From positions 3,748,355-3,783,423 of the forward strand of contig NZ_CM001466.1 of NCBI RefSeq assembly GCF_000231055.2: a stretch of 35,069 nucleotides of DNA, written 5' to 3'. The translations under genes were made by a program, and so were the position numbers. The notes beneath the pieces were generated by a model. The model ran no database searches, was not told the origin of the DNA, and saw only the letters and a list, made by a program, of their open reading frames with translations. The number at the start of each line of letters is the position of its first letter. The first letter of the stretch is position 1. Below, one piece after another: positions 22,848 to 31,238 of the stretch. The stretch comes from Saccharomonospora azurea NA-128. Lineage in GTDB: Bacteria; Actinomycetota; Actinomycetes; Mycobacteriales; Pseudonocardiaceae.

Positions 22848-22853
22848 TAGAGT
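22848..22853 (+). promoter_or_regulatory. tRNA-fMet promoter, extended -10
   Basis: TAGAGT preceded by TGC gives an extended -10 (TGN-TANNNT). It lies 14 bases before the mature tRNA start. Confidence 0.6.
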
Positions 22854-22867
22854 GGAAATCACAACGA

Positions 22868-22944
22868 CGCGGGGTGGAGCAGCTCGGTAGCTCGCTGGGC
22901 TCATAACCCAGAGGTCGCAGGTTCGAATCCTGTCCCCGCTACCA
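22868..22944 (+). tRNA. Initiator tRNA-fMet (CAT)
   Basis: A complete 77-nt cloverleaf with CCA encoded. The anticodon CAT is at 22902-22904 in the seven-base loop CTCATAA. Initiator features are clear: three consecutive G-C pairs at the bottom of the anticodon stem (CTGGG/CCCAG) and an unpaired first position, C1 opposite U72, in the acceptor stem (CGCGGGG/CCCCGCT). The T arm is GCAGG-TTCGAAT-CCTGT. This is therefore the start tRNA and not an elongator tRNA-Met. Confidence 0.97.
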
Positions 22945-22947
22945 CCA

Positions 22948-22982
22948 GACGAAGGCCCGGATCAATGATCCGGGCCTTCGTC
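22948..22982 (+). terminator. Strong intrinsic terminator after tRNA-fMet
   Basis: A perfect 16-bp stem (22948-22963 with 22967-22982, GACGAAGGCCCGGATC and complement) with a three-base loop AAT begins four bases after the tRNA CCA. The stem end carries CCTTCGTC and then TGTGTTC. Confidence 0.9.
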
Positions 22983-23083
22983 GTGTGTTCACCTCGGTGC
23001 GCAGGGTGAATCGGCAGTTCCATTGTGGACCTCACCCTTGACCACTGTGGACAGATGTCGATTTTCATGGCACGGTAGGAGGC

Positions 23084-23584
23084 GTGTCCGATTTGAACGC
23101 AACTGCCGCAGCACTGCTTGGTTTGCTCCACGACGGTCCCGCTACCGGTGGCGAACTCGTCGCGGCGGCTGAGGAACGATTCGGCACGTTCTTCAGCGTC
23201 ACGAGGAGTCAGGTCTACCGAGAGCTGCCCGCCCTGCACAAGGAGGGCTACGTCCGGCTGGGCAAGCAGGGGCCCCGGTCGAGCCAGCAGTACGTCCTCA
23301 CCGCCGCAGGCAAGAAGGCCTTCAAGGCGTGGCTGATGACCGCGTCCTCGCCCGACCACCTGCGCAGCCCGCTGATCCTCCGGTTGGTCAACTCGGGTGT
23401 GCTGACGCCGAAGCAGCGCGCCAACCTCTTCGAGTCGGCCCGCGAGACCTACAAGGCCGAGCTCGACGAGGCCAGGGCCGCGGTGAAGGCCGCGACCGAC
23501 CCCGTGGAGAAGGCGGTCGCCGAGTTCGGGCAGGCGCACGCCAGGGCGGCGCTGAAGCTGCTCGACGCCGTGTCCTCCGCCTGA
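23084..23584 (+). CDS. PadR-family transcriptional regulator
   Basis: A 166-aa PadR regulator. The winged helix covers ~1-80 ([25 protein letters not shown], then [22 protein letters not shown] as recognition helix and wing), followed by a long helical C-terminal dimerisation region (~100-165). The ligand and target are unknown. The GTG at 23084 has AGGAGG only one base upstream, too close for normal initiation; a leaderless or re-positioned start is possible, but no alternative in-frame start fits the domain. Direct repeats with TGTGGAC lie upstream at 23024 and 23046. It is followed by a terminator hairpin and then prfB. Confidence 0.88.
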   Translation: MSDLNATAAALLGLLHDGPATGGELVAAAEERFGTFFSVTRSQVYRELPALHKEGYVRLGKQGPRSSQQYVLTAAGKKAFKAWLMTASSPDHLRSPLILRLVNSGVLTPKQRANLFESARETYKAELDEARAAVKAATDPVEKAVAEFGQAHARAALKLLDAVSSA

Positions 23585-23641
23585 CCGGCCTGACGGCCGT
23601 GGTGCGGCGGCACACCGGAAACGACGAGAACGGCGAGTCGA

Positions 23642-23666
23642 AGCGACCGCCCGGGTAGCGGTCGCT
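23642..23666 (+). terminator. Hairpin after the padR-type gene
   Basis: A 9-bp perfect stem AGCGACCGC (23642-23650) with GCGGTCGCT (23658-23666), followed by CGATTT. It lies just upstream of the prfB -10 box, TAACCT (23677-23682), eight bases before the prfB start. Confidence 0.65.
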
Positions 23667-23690
23667 CGATTTGCCGTAACCTTGTGTTTC

Positions 23691-24797
23691 GTGAGTGTCG
23701 ACTTCGAAGCTGCGCTGAATGACCTCGGCGGCAAGCTGGCCCAGATCGAGGCCGTGATGGATCTGGATTCGCTCCGCAAGGAGGTCGCCGAGCTGGAGGA
23801 GGAAGCCGCCCGCCCGGACCTCTGGAACGATCCGGAGGTCGCGCAGAAGGTGACCAGCCAGCTGTCCCACAAGCAGGCGTCGCTGCGCAAGGTCAGCGAA
23901 CTGCGCCAGCGCGTCGACGACCTCGCCGTGCTGCACGAGCTGGCGGAGGCGGAGGGCGACGCGGCCAGCCGTTCCGAGGCGGAAGCGGAGCTCGAAGGCC
24001 TGTCGCGGGACATCGACGCGCTCGAAGTGCGGACGCTCCTCTCCGGTGAGTACGACGAGCGCAACGCCGTCGTGACCATCCGCTCCGAGGCGGGCGGCGT
24101 GGACGCGGCCGACTGGGCCGAGATGCTGCTCCGCATGTACCTGCGGTGGGCCGAGCGGCACAACTACCCGACCGAGGTGTACGACATCTCGTACGCCGAG
24201 GAGGCGGGCATCAGGTCGGCCACCTTCAAGGTCAGCGGGCCCTACCTCTACGGGACGCTTTCGGTCGAGCAGGGCACCCACCGGCTCGTCCGGATCTCCC
24301 CGTTCGACAACCAGAGCCGGCGCCAGACGTCGTTCGCTCACGTCGAGGTCCTCCCCGAGGTCGAGGAGGTCGACCACGTCGAGATTCCCGAGAAGGACAT
24401 CCGCGTGGACGTCTACCGCTCGTCGGGCCCGGGTGGGCAGAGCGTGAACACCACCGACTCGGCCGTGCGGATCACCCACCTGCCGACCGGCATCGTCGTG
24501 TCGTGTCAGAACGAGAAGTCGCAGCTGCAGAACAAGGCGTCGGCGATGAAGGTGCTGCAGGCCAAGCTGCTGCAGCGCAAGAAGGAAGAGGAGCGCAAGG
24601 AACTGGACGCGCTCCGGGACAGCGGTTCGAGCTGGGGCAACCAGATGCGCTCGTACGTGCTGCACCCGTACCAGCTGGTCAAGGACCTGCGCACCGAGCA
24701 CGAGGTGGGTAACCCGGCGGCCGTCCTCGACGGCGAGTTGGACAGCTTCCTCGAGGCCGGGATCCGGTGGCGCAAGCAACAGGCCGAGGCGGCGTAG
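23691..24797 (+). CDS. prfB: Peptide chain release factor 2
   Basis: A 368-aa RF2, which reads UAA and UGA stop codons and triggers hydrolysis of peptidyl-tRNA. The codon-recognition tripeptide Ser-Pro-Phe is at 203-205 (in VRISPFDNQ) and the catalytic GGQ at 248-250 (in [12 protein letters not shown]). The N-terminal domain 1 is helical (~1-110). Unlike the E. coli gene, no in-frame UGA or frameshift site is present; the frame is uninterrupted. The GTG at 23691 is preferred over an in-frame TTG at 23682 because that TTG falls in the -10 box. The order prfB-ftsE-ftsX-smpB is typical of actinomycetes. Confidence 0.97.
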   Translation: MSVDFEAALNDLGGKLAQIEAVMDLDSLRKEVAELEEEAARPDLWNDPEVAQKVTSQLSHKQASLRKVSELRQRVDDLAVLHELAEAEGDAASRSEAEAELEGLSRDIDALEVRTLLSGEYDERNAVVTIRSEAGGVDAADWAEMLLRMYLRWAERHNYPTEVYDISYAEEAGIRSATFKVSGPYLYGTLSVEQGTHRLVRISPFDNQSRRQTSFAHVEVLPEVEEVDHVEIPEKDIRVDVYRSSGPGGQSVNTTDSAVRITHLPTGIVVSCQNEKSQLQNKASAMKVLQAKLLQRKKEEERKELDALRDSGSSWGNQMRSYVLHPYQLVKDLRTEHEVGNPAAVLDGELDSFLEAGIRWRKQQAEAA

Positions 24798-24818
24798 GCA
24801 CCGAGCGTGGGTCGGCCG

Positions 24819-24854
24819 CGGGGCCGGTGGTCAACCGAGGCTTAACCGGCCCCG
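24819..24854 (+). terminator. Hairpin between prfB and ftsE
   Basis: A 10-bp stem (24819-24828 with 24845-24854, CGGGGCCGGT and complement) with a 16-base loop, ending five bases before the ftsE -10 box. It may separate the two transcription units. Confidence 0.55.
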
Positions 24855-24858
24855 ACTG

Positions 24859-24864
24859 TAGGAT
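24859..24864 (+). promoter_or_regulatory. ftsE -10 box
   Basis: TAGGAT, a TANNNT match, lies eight bases before the GTG at 24873. There is no ribosome-binding site in between, so a leaderless or nearly leaderless mRNA is expected. Confidence 0.55.
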
Positions 24865-24872
24865 TGCCGACC

Positions 24873-25562
24873 GTGATCCGGCTTGAGAGTGTCTCCAAGG
24901 TCTACAAGACCTCGTCGCGTCCCGCGCTCGCGGACGTCTCGGTCGATGTGGACAAAGGTGAATTCGTCTTCCTCATCGGTCCGTCGGGCTCAGGGAAGTC
25001 GACGTTCCTGCGGCTGCTGCTGCGGGAGGAGGTGCCCACCCGCGGCCGGGTGATGGTGTCGAACTTCGACGTCGCCAAACTGCCCCGGCGCCGCGTGCCC
25101 CGGCTGCGGCAGACGATCGGGTGCGTGTTCCAGGACTTCCGGTTGCTGACCAACAAGACCGTGGCGGGCAACGTCGCGTTCGCGCTCGAGGTGATCGGCA
25201 AGCCGAAGAAGACCATCGACAGGGTCGTCCCCGAGGTCCTGGAGCTGGTCGGTCTGGACGGCAAATCCGATCGGATGCCACACGAGCTGTCCGGTGGTGA
25301 GCAGCAGCGGGTCGCGATCGCGCGGGCGTTCGTGAACCGTCCCCTCGTGCTGCTCGCCGACGAGCCCACCGGGAACCTGGACCCCGACACGAGTCAGGAC
25401 ATCATGCTCCTGCTGGAGCGCATCAACCGCACCGGAACGACGGTGCTGATGGCCACCCACGACCACTCGATCGTCGACTCCATGCGTCGTCGGGTCGTCG
25501 AACTGGACCACGGGCAGGTGGTTCGCGACGATCGGCGCGGCGTGTACGGCGTCGGTCGCTGA
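24873..25562 (+). CDS. ftsE: Cell division ATP-binding protein FtsE
   Basis: A 229-aa ABC-type ATPase that works with FtsX at the septum to activate peptidoglycan hydrolases. Walker A is GPSGSGKST (36-44), the Q-loop is VFQDFRLL (85-92), the signature is [14 protein letters not shown] (139-152), Walker B is [11 protein letters not shown] (160-170), and the H-loop is in ATHDHSIVD. The FtsE-type [11 protein letters not shown] beginning is intact. The GTG at 24873 is preferred over the in-frame TTG at 24864. ftsX follows after 72 bases that are very C-rich and poor in G. Confidence 0.97.
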   Translation: MIRLESVSKVYKTSSRPALADVSVDVDKGEFVFLIGPSGSGKSTFLRLLLREEVPTRGRVMVSNFDVAKLPRRRVPRLRQTIGCVFQDFRLLTNKTVAGNVAFALEVIGKPKKTIDRVVPEVLELVGLDGKSDRMPHELSGGEQQRVAIARAFVNRPLVLLADEPTGNLDPDTSQDIMLLLERINRTGTTVLMATHDHSIVDSMRRRVVELDHGQVVRDDRRGVYGVGR

Positions 25563-25634
25563 CGTCTGCGGCCATCCTGGCGTTTCGCACCCCCACCCGC
25601 CCCACTTCCCCCGACCCAAGGAATCCCCCTACCG

Positions 25635-26534
25635 ATGCGTGCCAGCTTCGTCTTCAGCGAAGTCATCACCGGCCTTCGCCGGAACGTCACGATGACGATC
25701 GCGATGATCCTCACCACGGCCATCTCGCTCGGGATGTTCGGTGGTGGTCTGCTGTTCGTCCGCACGATCGACAAGATGAAGGCGAACTACCTCGACGACG
25801 TGCAGGTGACGATCTACCTGAACGACGAGGTCAGTTCGAGCGACGACACGTGCTCGGCGCAGACGTGCACCACGTTGCGACAGTCGTTGGAGACGAATCC
25901 GGGCGTCGAGTCGGTGGTCTTCGAGAACCGCGACCAGGCGTACGAGCGCTTCCAGGAGATCTTCGAGGGGCAGCCGGAGCTCGTCGAGCTCGCCCGGCCG
26001 GAGTCGCTGCCCTCGTCGTTGCACGTCAAGCTCGTCGATCCGGAACGCAGTGACGTGCTCGTGCAGGAGTACTCCGCGATGGAGGGCGTCGACCACGTCG
26101 ACGACCAGAACAAGTTCCTCGAACGCTTCTTCGACATCCTCAACGCCGGTCGCAACGGGACGTTCATCATCGCGTTGATCGCCGCGCTCGCGGCCGTGCT
26201 GCTGATCGCGAACACCATCCAGGTGTCGGCGTTCACTCGGCGCACCGAGGTGGGCATCATGCGTCTCGTGGGTGCCACGCGCTGGTACACGCAGCTGCCG
26301 TTCCTTCTGGAGGCGGTGGTCGCCGGTGTGCTGGGCGCGGTCATCGGGACGTCCGGGCTGGTCGCGTTGAAGTACCTGGTGCTCGACTCGATCATCGAGT
26401 CGACCGGTGGCGTCATCCCGCAGCTCCTGCTGGCCGACATCCTCGTGTACGCGGCGCCGATCCTGCTCGGGACGTCCGTGTTGATCTCGGCCGTCACGGG
26501 TTACGCGACGTTGCGTCTGTACGTGCGCCACTAA
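25635..26534 (+). CDS. ftsX: Cell division protein FtsX
   Basis: A 299-aa FtsX permease-like protein with four transmembrane helices: one at ~18-42, an extracytoplasmic domain at ~45-170, and three more at ~175-198, ~218-243 and ~262-290. The outer domain has two close cysteines (Cys73 and Cys78), possibly a disulfide. FtsX transmits the ATPase state of FtsE to peptidoglycan hydrolases outside the cell. The ATG at 25635 has AAGGA 12 bases upstream, rather distant. The motif [16 protein letters not shown] before the third helix is the conserved coupling region of FtsX/MacB-type proteins. Confidence 0.97.
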   Translation: MRASFVFSEVITGLRRNVTMTIAMILTTAISLGMFGGGLLFVRTIDKMKANYLDDVQVTIYLNDEVSSSDDTCSAQTCTTLRQSLETNPGVESVVFENRDQAYERFQEIFEGQPELVELARPESLPSSLHVKLVDPERSDVLVQEYSAMEGVDHVDDQNKFLERFFDILNAGRNGTFIIALIAALAAVLLIANTIQVSAFTRRTEVGIMRLVGATRWYTQLPFLLEAVVAGVLGAVIGTSGLVALKYLVLDSIIESTGGVIPQLLLADILVYAAPILLGTSVLISAVTGYATLRLYVRH

Positions 26535-26563
26535 TTCGGTCGGGCCAGGTGTCCGCGGGAAGA

Positions 26564-26569
26564 TACAGT
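26564..26569 (+). promoter_or_regulatory. -10 box, leaderless-type promoter of smpB
   Basis: TACAGT fits TANNNT and is six bases before the smpB ATG at 26576. This gives smpB its own start of transcription in addition to any readthrough from ftsX. Confidence 0.62.
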
Positions 26570-26575
26570 CGAGGT

Positions 26576-27058
26576 ATGGCGAAAGAAGTCGGTCAGAAGG
26601 TGATCGCGTCGAACCGGCGCGCCCGGCACGACTACACGATCATCGACACCTACGAGGCCGGGGTGGCGCTCGTGGGTACGGAGGTCAAGAGCCTGCGAGC
26701 GGGCAAGGCGTCGCTGGCCGACTCGTTCGCCACCGTGGACGACGGCGAGGTCTTCCTGCGGGGCCTGCACATCCCCGAGTACGCGCACGGCACGTGGACC
26801 AACCACGAGCCGCGGCGGACGCGCAAGCTGCTGCTGCACCGCAAGGAGATCGAGAAGCTGATCGGCAAGACCAAGGAGTCGGGGCTCAGCCTCGTGCCGC
26901 TCTCGCTGTACTTCAAGAACGGCAAGGTGAAGGTCGAGTTGGCGCTGGCGAAGGGCCGCAAGGCGCACGACAAGCGGCAGGCCATCGCCAAACGCGACGC
27001 CCAGCGGGAGATGGCGCGGGCCGTGGGCCGGGCGGCGAAGGGCAAGTATCGCCGTTGA
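26576..27058 (+). CDS. smpB: SsrA-binding protein SmpB
   Basis: A 160-aa SmpB, which binds the tRNA-like part of tmRNA and brings it into stalled ribosomes for trans-translation. Core motifs are [29 protein letters not shown] (~11-39 region), the [10 protein letters not shown] strand and [23 protein letters not shown]; the basic C-terminal tail ([17 protein letters not shown]) that reads the empty mRNA channel is intact. The ATG at 26576 is chosen because of the TACAGT box six bases upstream; the in-frame extension would overlap the promoter. Its partner RNA, ssrA, is 5 kb downstream. The stop overlaps the TTG start of the amidohydrolase. Confidence 0.97.
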   Translation: MAKEVGQKVIASNRRARHDYTIIDTYEAGVALVGTEVKSLRAGKASLADSFATVDDGEVFLRGLHIPEYAHGTWTNHEPRRTRKLLLHRKEIEKLIGKTKESGLSLVPLSLYFKNGKVKVELALAKGRKAHDKRQAIAKRDAQREMARAVGRAAKGKYRR

Positions 27059-27978
27059 GTGCCGCAGACGGTCACCACGGGCCGGGACCGCGGTCCGACG
27101 ACGATGTCGCGGACTGGGTGCGTGGACTCGGGCTCGACGGCCTCGTGGACATCCACGTGCACTTCCTGCCCGAGCGGGTGTTGCGCAAGGTGTGGGCGTA
27201 CTTCGACGAGGCCGAGAAGCACTACGGGCGGCCGTGGCCGGTGCAATACCGGTTGCCGCAGTCCGAACGCGTGGAGGCGTTGCGGTCGTTGGCGGTAAGG
27301 GCGTTCGCGCCGCTGGTGTACCCGCACAAGCCCGACATGGCGGAGTGGCTCAACGGGTGGGTCCGCGAGTTCGTGGCCGACGTGCCCGAGGCCGTGCCCA
27401 CCGCCACGCTCTATCCGGAGCAGACGGTCGCGAAGTACACCGAGGACGCCCTCGACGCGGGAGTGCGCTGCTTCAAGGCTCACGTGCAGGTCGGTGCGTA
27501 CGACCCCCGGGACACGACGCTGGACCGGGCCTGGGGGGCGATCGCCGACGCCGGGGTTCCGGTGGTGATCCACTGCGGGCACGGACCGTTGCGGGGCGAG
27601 CACACGGGCATCGGGGTGTTCGACGAAGTGCTGCGGCGGCATCCACGGCTGGTGACGGTGCTCGCGCACGCGGGCATGCCCGAGTACGACGACGCCCTCG
27701 CGCTGGTGCGCCGCTATCCGAACGTCCACCTGGACACCACGATGGTGGGCGTGCCGTTCACCGAGGACTTCATGCCGCTGCCCGGCGACTGGCCGAGCCG
27801 GCTCGTCGACATCGCCGATCGCGTCGTGCTGGGAACGGACTTCCCGAACATCCCGTACTCCTACTCCACCCAGCTGCGTGCGGTGGCGGGGTGGGCGGAG
27901 GGAGATCCTCGGCTGGGCGAGCCGTTCCTGCGTGCGGTGTTGCACGACACGCCGTCGCGGCTGCTCAGGTTGGGATAG
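27055..27978 (+). CDS. Amidohydrolase 2-family metal-dependent hydrolase
   Basis: A 307-aa TIM-barrel hydrolase of the amidohydrolase-2 family (includes decarboxylases such as ACMSD). Metal ligands are visible as DIHVHF (His34, His36), [21 protein letters not shown] and GTDFPNIPY (Asp). The C-terminal [15 protein letters not shown] is the usual ending. The substrate is unknown. The TTG at 27055 overlaps the smpB stop (TTGA) and supplies a start for the continuous frame; an alternative GTG at 27118 would cut off only the hydrophilic start. It therefore is probably translated by coupling to smpB. Its 3' end overlaps the convergent acyltransferase gene by 14 bases. Confidence 0.87.
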   Translation: MSAADGHHGPGPRSDDDVADWVRGLGLDGLVDIHVHFLPERVLRKVWAYFDEAEKHYGRPWPVQYRLPQSERVEALRSLAVRAFAPLVYPHKPDMAEWLNGWVREFVADVPEAVPTATLYPEQTVAKYTEDALDAGVRCFKAHVQVGAYDPRDTTLDRAWGAIADAGVPVVIHCGHGPLRGEHTGIGVFDEVLRRHPRLVTVLAHAGMPEYDDALALVRRYPNVHLDTTMVGVPFTEDFMPLPGDWPSRLVDIADRVVLGTDFPNIPYSYSTQLRAVAGWAEGDPRLGEPFLRAVLHDTPSRLLRLG

Positions 27979-29230
27979 ACGTGCGGATGTCGACGCGCGT
28001 GAGCGCGTAGGCGCAGACGACCAGACCGATCCACGGCCACGGCGCGGAGGAGAACCCTGTGGCCGCGAGGGCGAGAGTGCCGGTGGCGCCGGCGAGCGCC
28101 GCGACGCAGAGCCGGGTGGGTGAGGCGGGTACCGGACGCATGGCCCGCGTCTCGAACCGGGCGAAGGTCCGCAGCAGAACAGCGAGGATCGCGCCCGCTG
28201 CGAGCAGCCACCCCGGGAGGGTGGCCAGCCAGGTGATCGTGCCGGGTCGCGGTGTCGCGTAGTCGAGCCAGAGCACCGTCACGCCGCTGAGCACGATGAG
28301 GGCGGGCATGTGCCACAGGTACACGCTCATGAAACGCGGGCCGAGCCAGCCGAGGGTGGACGCGACGACAGGCCGCTCGGACCACGAGGTCAACAGCCCC
28401 CGGGCGGCGAGGACGAGACCGATCTGCCCGACGGCGAGGGTGACGAGGACGGCCGCGGGCGGGCTCATGTTCGACATCGGCGCACCCGGCATGCCGATCA
28501 TGCTCGCCGCGTACGGGCCGAAGCCCACCAGCATGGCGGTGGCACCGAAGCCCGCCGCCGACATCGCCGCCGCGCCGCGCCGGGACAGCCGCTCCAGCGT
28601 GCCGTCGGCGTAGAAGAAGCCGAGCTGGTGCACGGCGAGCCACACGAAGACCGCGTTGGCGTAGCCGACGTAACCCACGTCGCTGAAGCGCGCGACGTCC
28701 ACGAGCGCGGCGAGTGCTGCGAGCAGGACGGGAGCGGCCCACCGCAGGCGCCGGTGCGCGGCCGCGAGGACAGGGGTGGCGAGCACCGTGAGGAGATAGA
28801 CCCCGAGGAACCACAGCAGCTGGGCGGACAGCGACCCGGCCAGGGCCACGGGTTGCTCCGGGGCGCCCAGCGCGCGCAGCACCGGAGGAGCGGCCACCCC
28901 CACGGCGAGCAGCGGCAGCACCGGCAACAGGAGCCTGCTCAACCGGGCCGACAGCCACGGTCCCGCCGCGGCGGCGCGCGTCAACGAGAAGTAGTTGGCC
29001 GCTCCACCCGCGAAGAACACGAGCGGCATGACCTGCGACAGCCACGTCACCACCCACCAGCCGGGAGTGCTGAGCGCGTTGCCGGTCGTGAGCCGGCCGT
29101 CGGCGTACGCGAGCACGGGCATGGTCCAGTGCTGGACGACCACGGCGGCGATCGCGAGCGCGCGAACGACGTCGAGGAAGCGGTCTCGGGTCGGGGTGGG
29201 GGTCGCCGGTCTCGGCGGGCTCAGCGTCAT
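27965..29230 (-). CDS. Acyltransferase 3-family integral membrane protein
   Basis: A 421-aa acyltransferase-3 protein with about ten or eleven hydrophobic helices. The first helix begins with RDRFLDVVRALAIAAVVVQHW, and His34 corresponds to the family's catalytic histidine. Other family traits are PLVFFAGGAANYFSL and WLGPRFMSVYLWHMPALI. Such proteins transfer acyl groups, often acetyl, across the membrane to polysaccharides, lipids or antibiotics; the acceptor cannot be read. The ATG at 29230 has AAGG eight bases upstream. It lies downstream of the response regulator gene on the same strand with a 174-base gap, so co-transcription is possible but unproven. Confidence 0.88.
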   Translation of the reverse strand: MTLSPPRPATPTPTRDRFLDVVRALAIAAVVVQHWTMPVLAYADGRLTTGNALSTPGWWVVTWLSQVMPLVFFAGGAANYFSLTRAAAAGPWLSARLSRLLLPVLPLLAVGVAAPPVLRALGAPEQPVALAGSLSAQLLWFLGVYLLTVLATPVLAAAHRRLRWAAPVLLAALAALVDVARFSDVGYVGYANAVFVWLAVHQLGFFYADGTLERLSRRGAAAMSAAGFGATAMLVGFGPYAASMIGMPGAPMSNMSPPAAVLVTLAVGQIGLVLAARGLLTSWSERPVVASTLGWLGPRFMSVYLWHMPALIVLSGVTVLWLDYATPRPGTITWLATLPGWLLAAGAILAVLLRTFARFETRAMRPVPASPTRLCVAALAGATGTLALAATGFSSAPWPWIGLVVCAYALTRVDIRTSIPT

Positions 29231-29404
29231 GACTAGACCTTGTCGTTCGGCGGGGCGCAGCACAGCGGTGCGGGCCGGTGTTTCGAGGGTGGGGCTGGCA
29301 CTACCACGGGAGCGGGCCGAGCCGGGTCGAGACGGGGCAAGACACGCCAGAACATCCACTGTGGACGGACATCGTCGCGTGTCGTCGGGCGGGGGATCGA
29401 CGCG

Positions 29405-30046
29405 TCAGCGACCGAGGTAGGTCAGGACGGCCCTGACCCGGCGGTGCTCGGTGTCGCTCACGTCGAGGCCGAGCTTGGCGAAGATGTTGCCGATGTGCTT
29501 CTCCACGGCGCCGTGCGACACCACGAGCCGGGTCGCGATGGCGCTGTTCGTGAGGCCCTGAGCCATCAGCCCGAGAACCTCGGACTCCCGGGGCGTCAGC
29601 TCCTGGAGCGGGTCGCGCCGTCGCCGGGCCATGAGCTGACTGATCACTTCCGGGTCGATGGCCGTGCCCCCGGCCGCGACCCTGCGGACGGCGTCGAGGA
29701 ACTCGGCCACGTCGGCCACGCGTTCCTTCAGCAGGTAACCCACTCCGCCCGCGCCGCCGGACAGCAGCTCGACCGCGTACGTCTCCTCGACGTACTGCGA
29801 CAGCACCAGAACCGGGAGCCCCGGTACGAGCCGTCGTGCTTCGAGCGAGGCGCGCAGGCCCTCGTCGGTGAACGTCGGTGGCATGCGCACGTCCACGATC
29901 GCGAGGTCGGGACGATGTTCCCCTACCGCGGTGACGAGGTCGTCGCCGTTATCCACGGCAGCCACCGTCTCGACCCCGTCGTCGGCGAGCAGGCGCTGGA
30001 TGCCCTCCCGCAACAGAACGGCGTCCTCCGCGACGACCACGCGCAT
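29405..30046 (-). CDS. NarL/LuxR-family response regulator
   Basis: A 213-aa response regulator. The receiver domain (~1-120) has acidic residues Glu7/Asp8, phosphoacceptor Asp52 (AIVDVRMPP) and the conserved lysine in YLLKERV. The C-terminal LuxR-type helix-turn-helix (~148-210) contains LTPRESEVLGLMAQGLTNSAIATRLVVSHGAVEKHIGNIFAKLG. The start is the ATG at 30046. It follows the histidine kinase gene with 28 bases between, so the pair forms a two-component system. Its targets are unknown; the kinase has an unusual membrane sensor. Confidence 0.95.
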   Translation of the reverse strand: MRVVVAEDAVLLREGIQRLLADDGVETVAAVDNGDDLVTAVGEHRPDLAIVDVRMPPTFTDEGLRASLEARRLVPGLPVLVLSQYVEETYAVELLSGGAGGVGYLLKERVADVAEFLDAVRRVAAGGTAIDPEVISQLMARRRRDPLQELTPRESEVLGLMAQGLTNSAIATRLVVSHGAVEKHIGNIFAKLGLDVSDTEHRRVRAVLTYLGR

Positions 30047-30074
30047 GCCCCACTCCCCAGTTGTCCGATCCGGC

Positions 30075-31238
30075 TCACCACGTGCAAGGCAGCACCGCTC
30101 GGACCACGGTGGGTCCGCCGGGCGGGCTGACGACGGTGACGGTGCCGTCTATGGTCGCAGCCCGGTCAGCCAGGCCGGAGAGGCCACCGCCCGGCCGGAG
30201 TCCGGCGCCGCCGCGGCCGTCGTCGGTCACCTCCACCACCACGGTGTCGTCCTCCCGCCAGACCCGCACCCAGGCGTGGTCGGCGCCGGAGTGCTTGGCG
30301 ATGTTGGTGAGCGACTCGCCCACGATGAAATATCCCGTCGTCTCCACCGCCGCCGGTGGTCGCGGGGCGACGTCCACCGACACCTCGACGGGCACCGGCG
30401 ACTTGGCGGCCTGCGCCGACAGCGCCGCGTCGAGACCACGGTCGGCGAGCACGGCGGGGTAGATGCCCCGGGCGAGATCGCGCAGTTCCGACACGGCGAC
30501 CTTCGCGTCGGTGTGCGCTTCGTCGATGAGGTCGCGCAGCGCTGCCGTGTCGGGTTCCGTGCCGTCGACCTTCGCCTTGGCCCGGCCCAACGTCATGGCC
30601 ACGGAGACCAGCCGCTGCTGCGCGCCGTCGTGGAGGTCGCGTTCGATCCGGCGCCGTTCGGCCTCCGCGGCGTCGACCCCGCGAGCGCGGGAGGCCTGGA
30701 GTTGTTGCGCCCGCGCCTCCGCCCTGCGGGCCTTCGGCGGGCCGAGGAGGGTGACGGCGAGTTGCGCGTGAAGCCACCCGAGCGCGGGGACGATCCAGAT
30801 CGCGACCGGCACGACGATGATCGCCACCAGCCCCACGGCGAACTCGACGATCCCGATGGGGAAGGCCAGCATCAGGTAGGCCACTTCCCGCCACAGGGTC
30901 GGGTCGGTGGCGCGGGCCCGCCACCGTCGGGCCCAGTTGCCGTCACCCTGTGCGCGTTGTGCGTCGGGAACGTCCACACCCAGCGCCCACCGCACCCACC
31001 CTCGCTCCAGGTCCCCGAAGGCACGCACGAGCCACATGGTCGCCGCCAGGATCGGGATGCCGACCCAGACCACGACCGTCGCGATGCCGATCACCGTGCC
31101 GCAGACCACGAGCACGAACTGCACCAGCCGCAGCGGGAAGCTCGCGACCAGGAAGAGTTCGGTGCGCAACGCCCGCGCCCACCCCGGGACGTGTGTCGCG
31201 GGCTTCTCGTTCGGCATGCGCACATTCTCCGCCGTCAT
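30075..31238 (-). CDS. Sensor histidine kinase with membrane sensor domain (HisKA_3 type)
   Basis: A 387-aa kinase. The N-terminal ~1-165 form a putative-sensor domain with four hydrophobic helices in two pairs (~28-70 and ~117-155), including WREVAYLMLAFPIGIVEFAVGL. The HisKA_3 dimerisation region carries the phosphoacceptor His203 in RRRIERDLHDGAQQRL. The ATPase domain follows with an N-box (ESLTNIAKHSGADHAWV) and G-box (VTDDGRGGAG ... GLSGLADR). The ATG at 31238 overlaps the stop of the upstream gene (ATGA). An alternative start at 31217 is possible. The sensor seems confined to the membrane; membrane or cell-wall stress is a likely but unproven signal. Confidence 0.93.
   Translation of the reverse strand: MTAENVRMPNEKPATHVPGWARALRTELFLVASFPLRLVQFVLVVCGTVIGIATVVVWVGIPILAATMWLVRAFGDLERGWVRWALGVDVPDAQRAQGDGNWARRWRARATDPTLWREVAYLMLAFPIGIVEFAVGLVAIIVVPVAIWIVPALGWLHAQLAVTLLGPPKARRAEARAQQLQASRARGVDAAEAERRRIERDLHDGAQQRLVSVAMTLGRAKAKVDGTEPDTAALRDLIDEAHTDAKVAVSELRDLARGIYPAVLADRGLDAALSAQAAKSPVPVEVSVDVAPRPPAAVETTGYFIVGESLTNIAKHSGADHAWVRVWREDDTVVVEVTDDGRGGAGLRPGGGLSGLADRAATIDGTVTVVSPPGGPTVVRAVLPCTW

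Noticed and set aside
23691-23780. Programmed +1 frameshift in prfB, as in E. coli RF2.
   Set aside because: The frame from the GTG is continuous through SPF and GGQ motifs and shows no internal TGA near the start.
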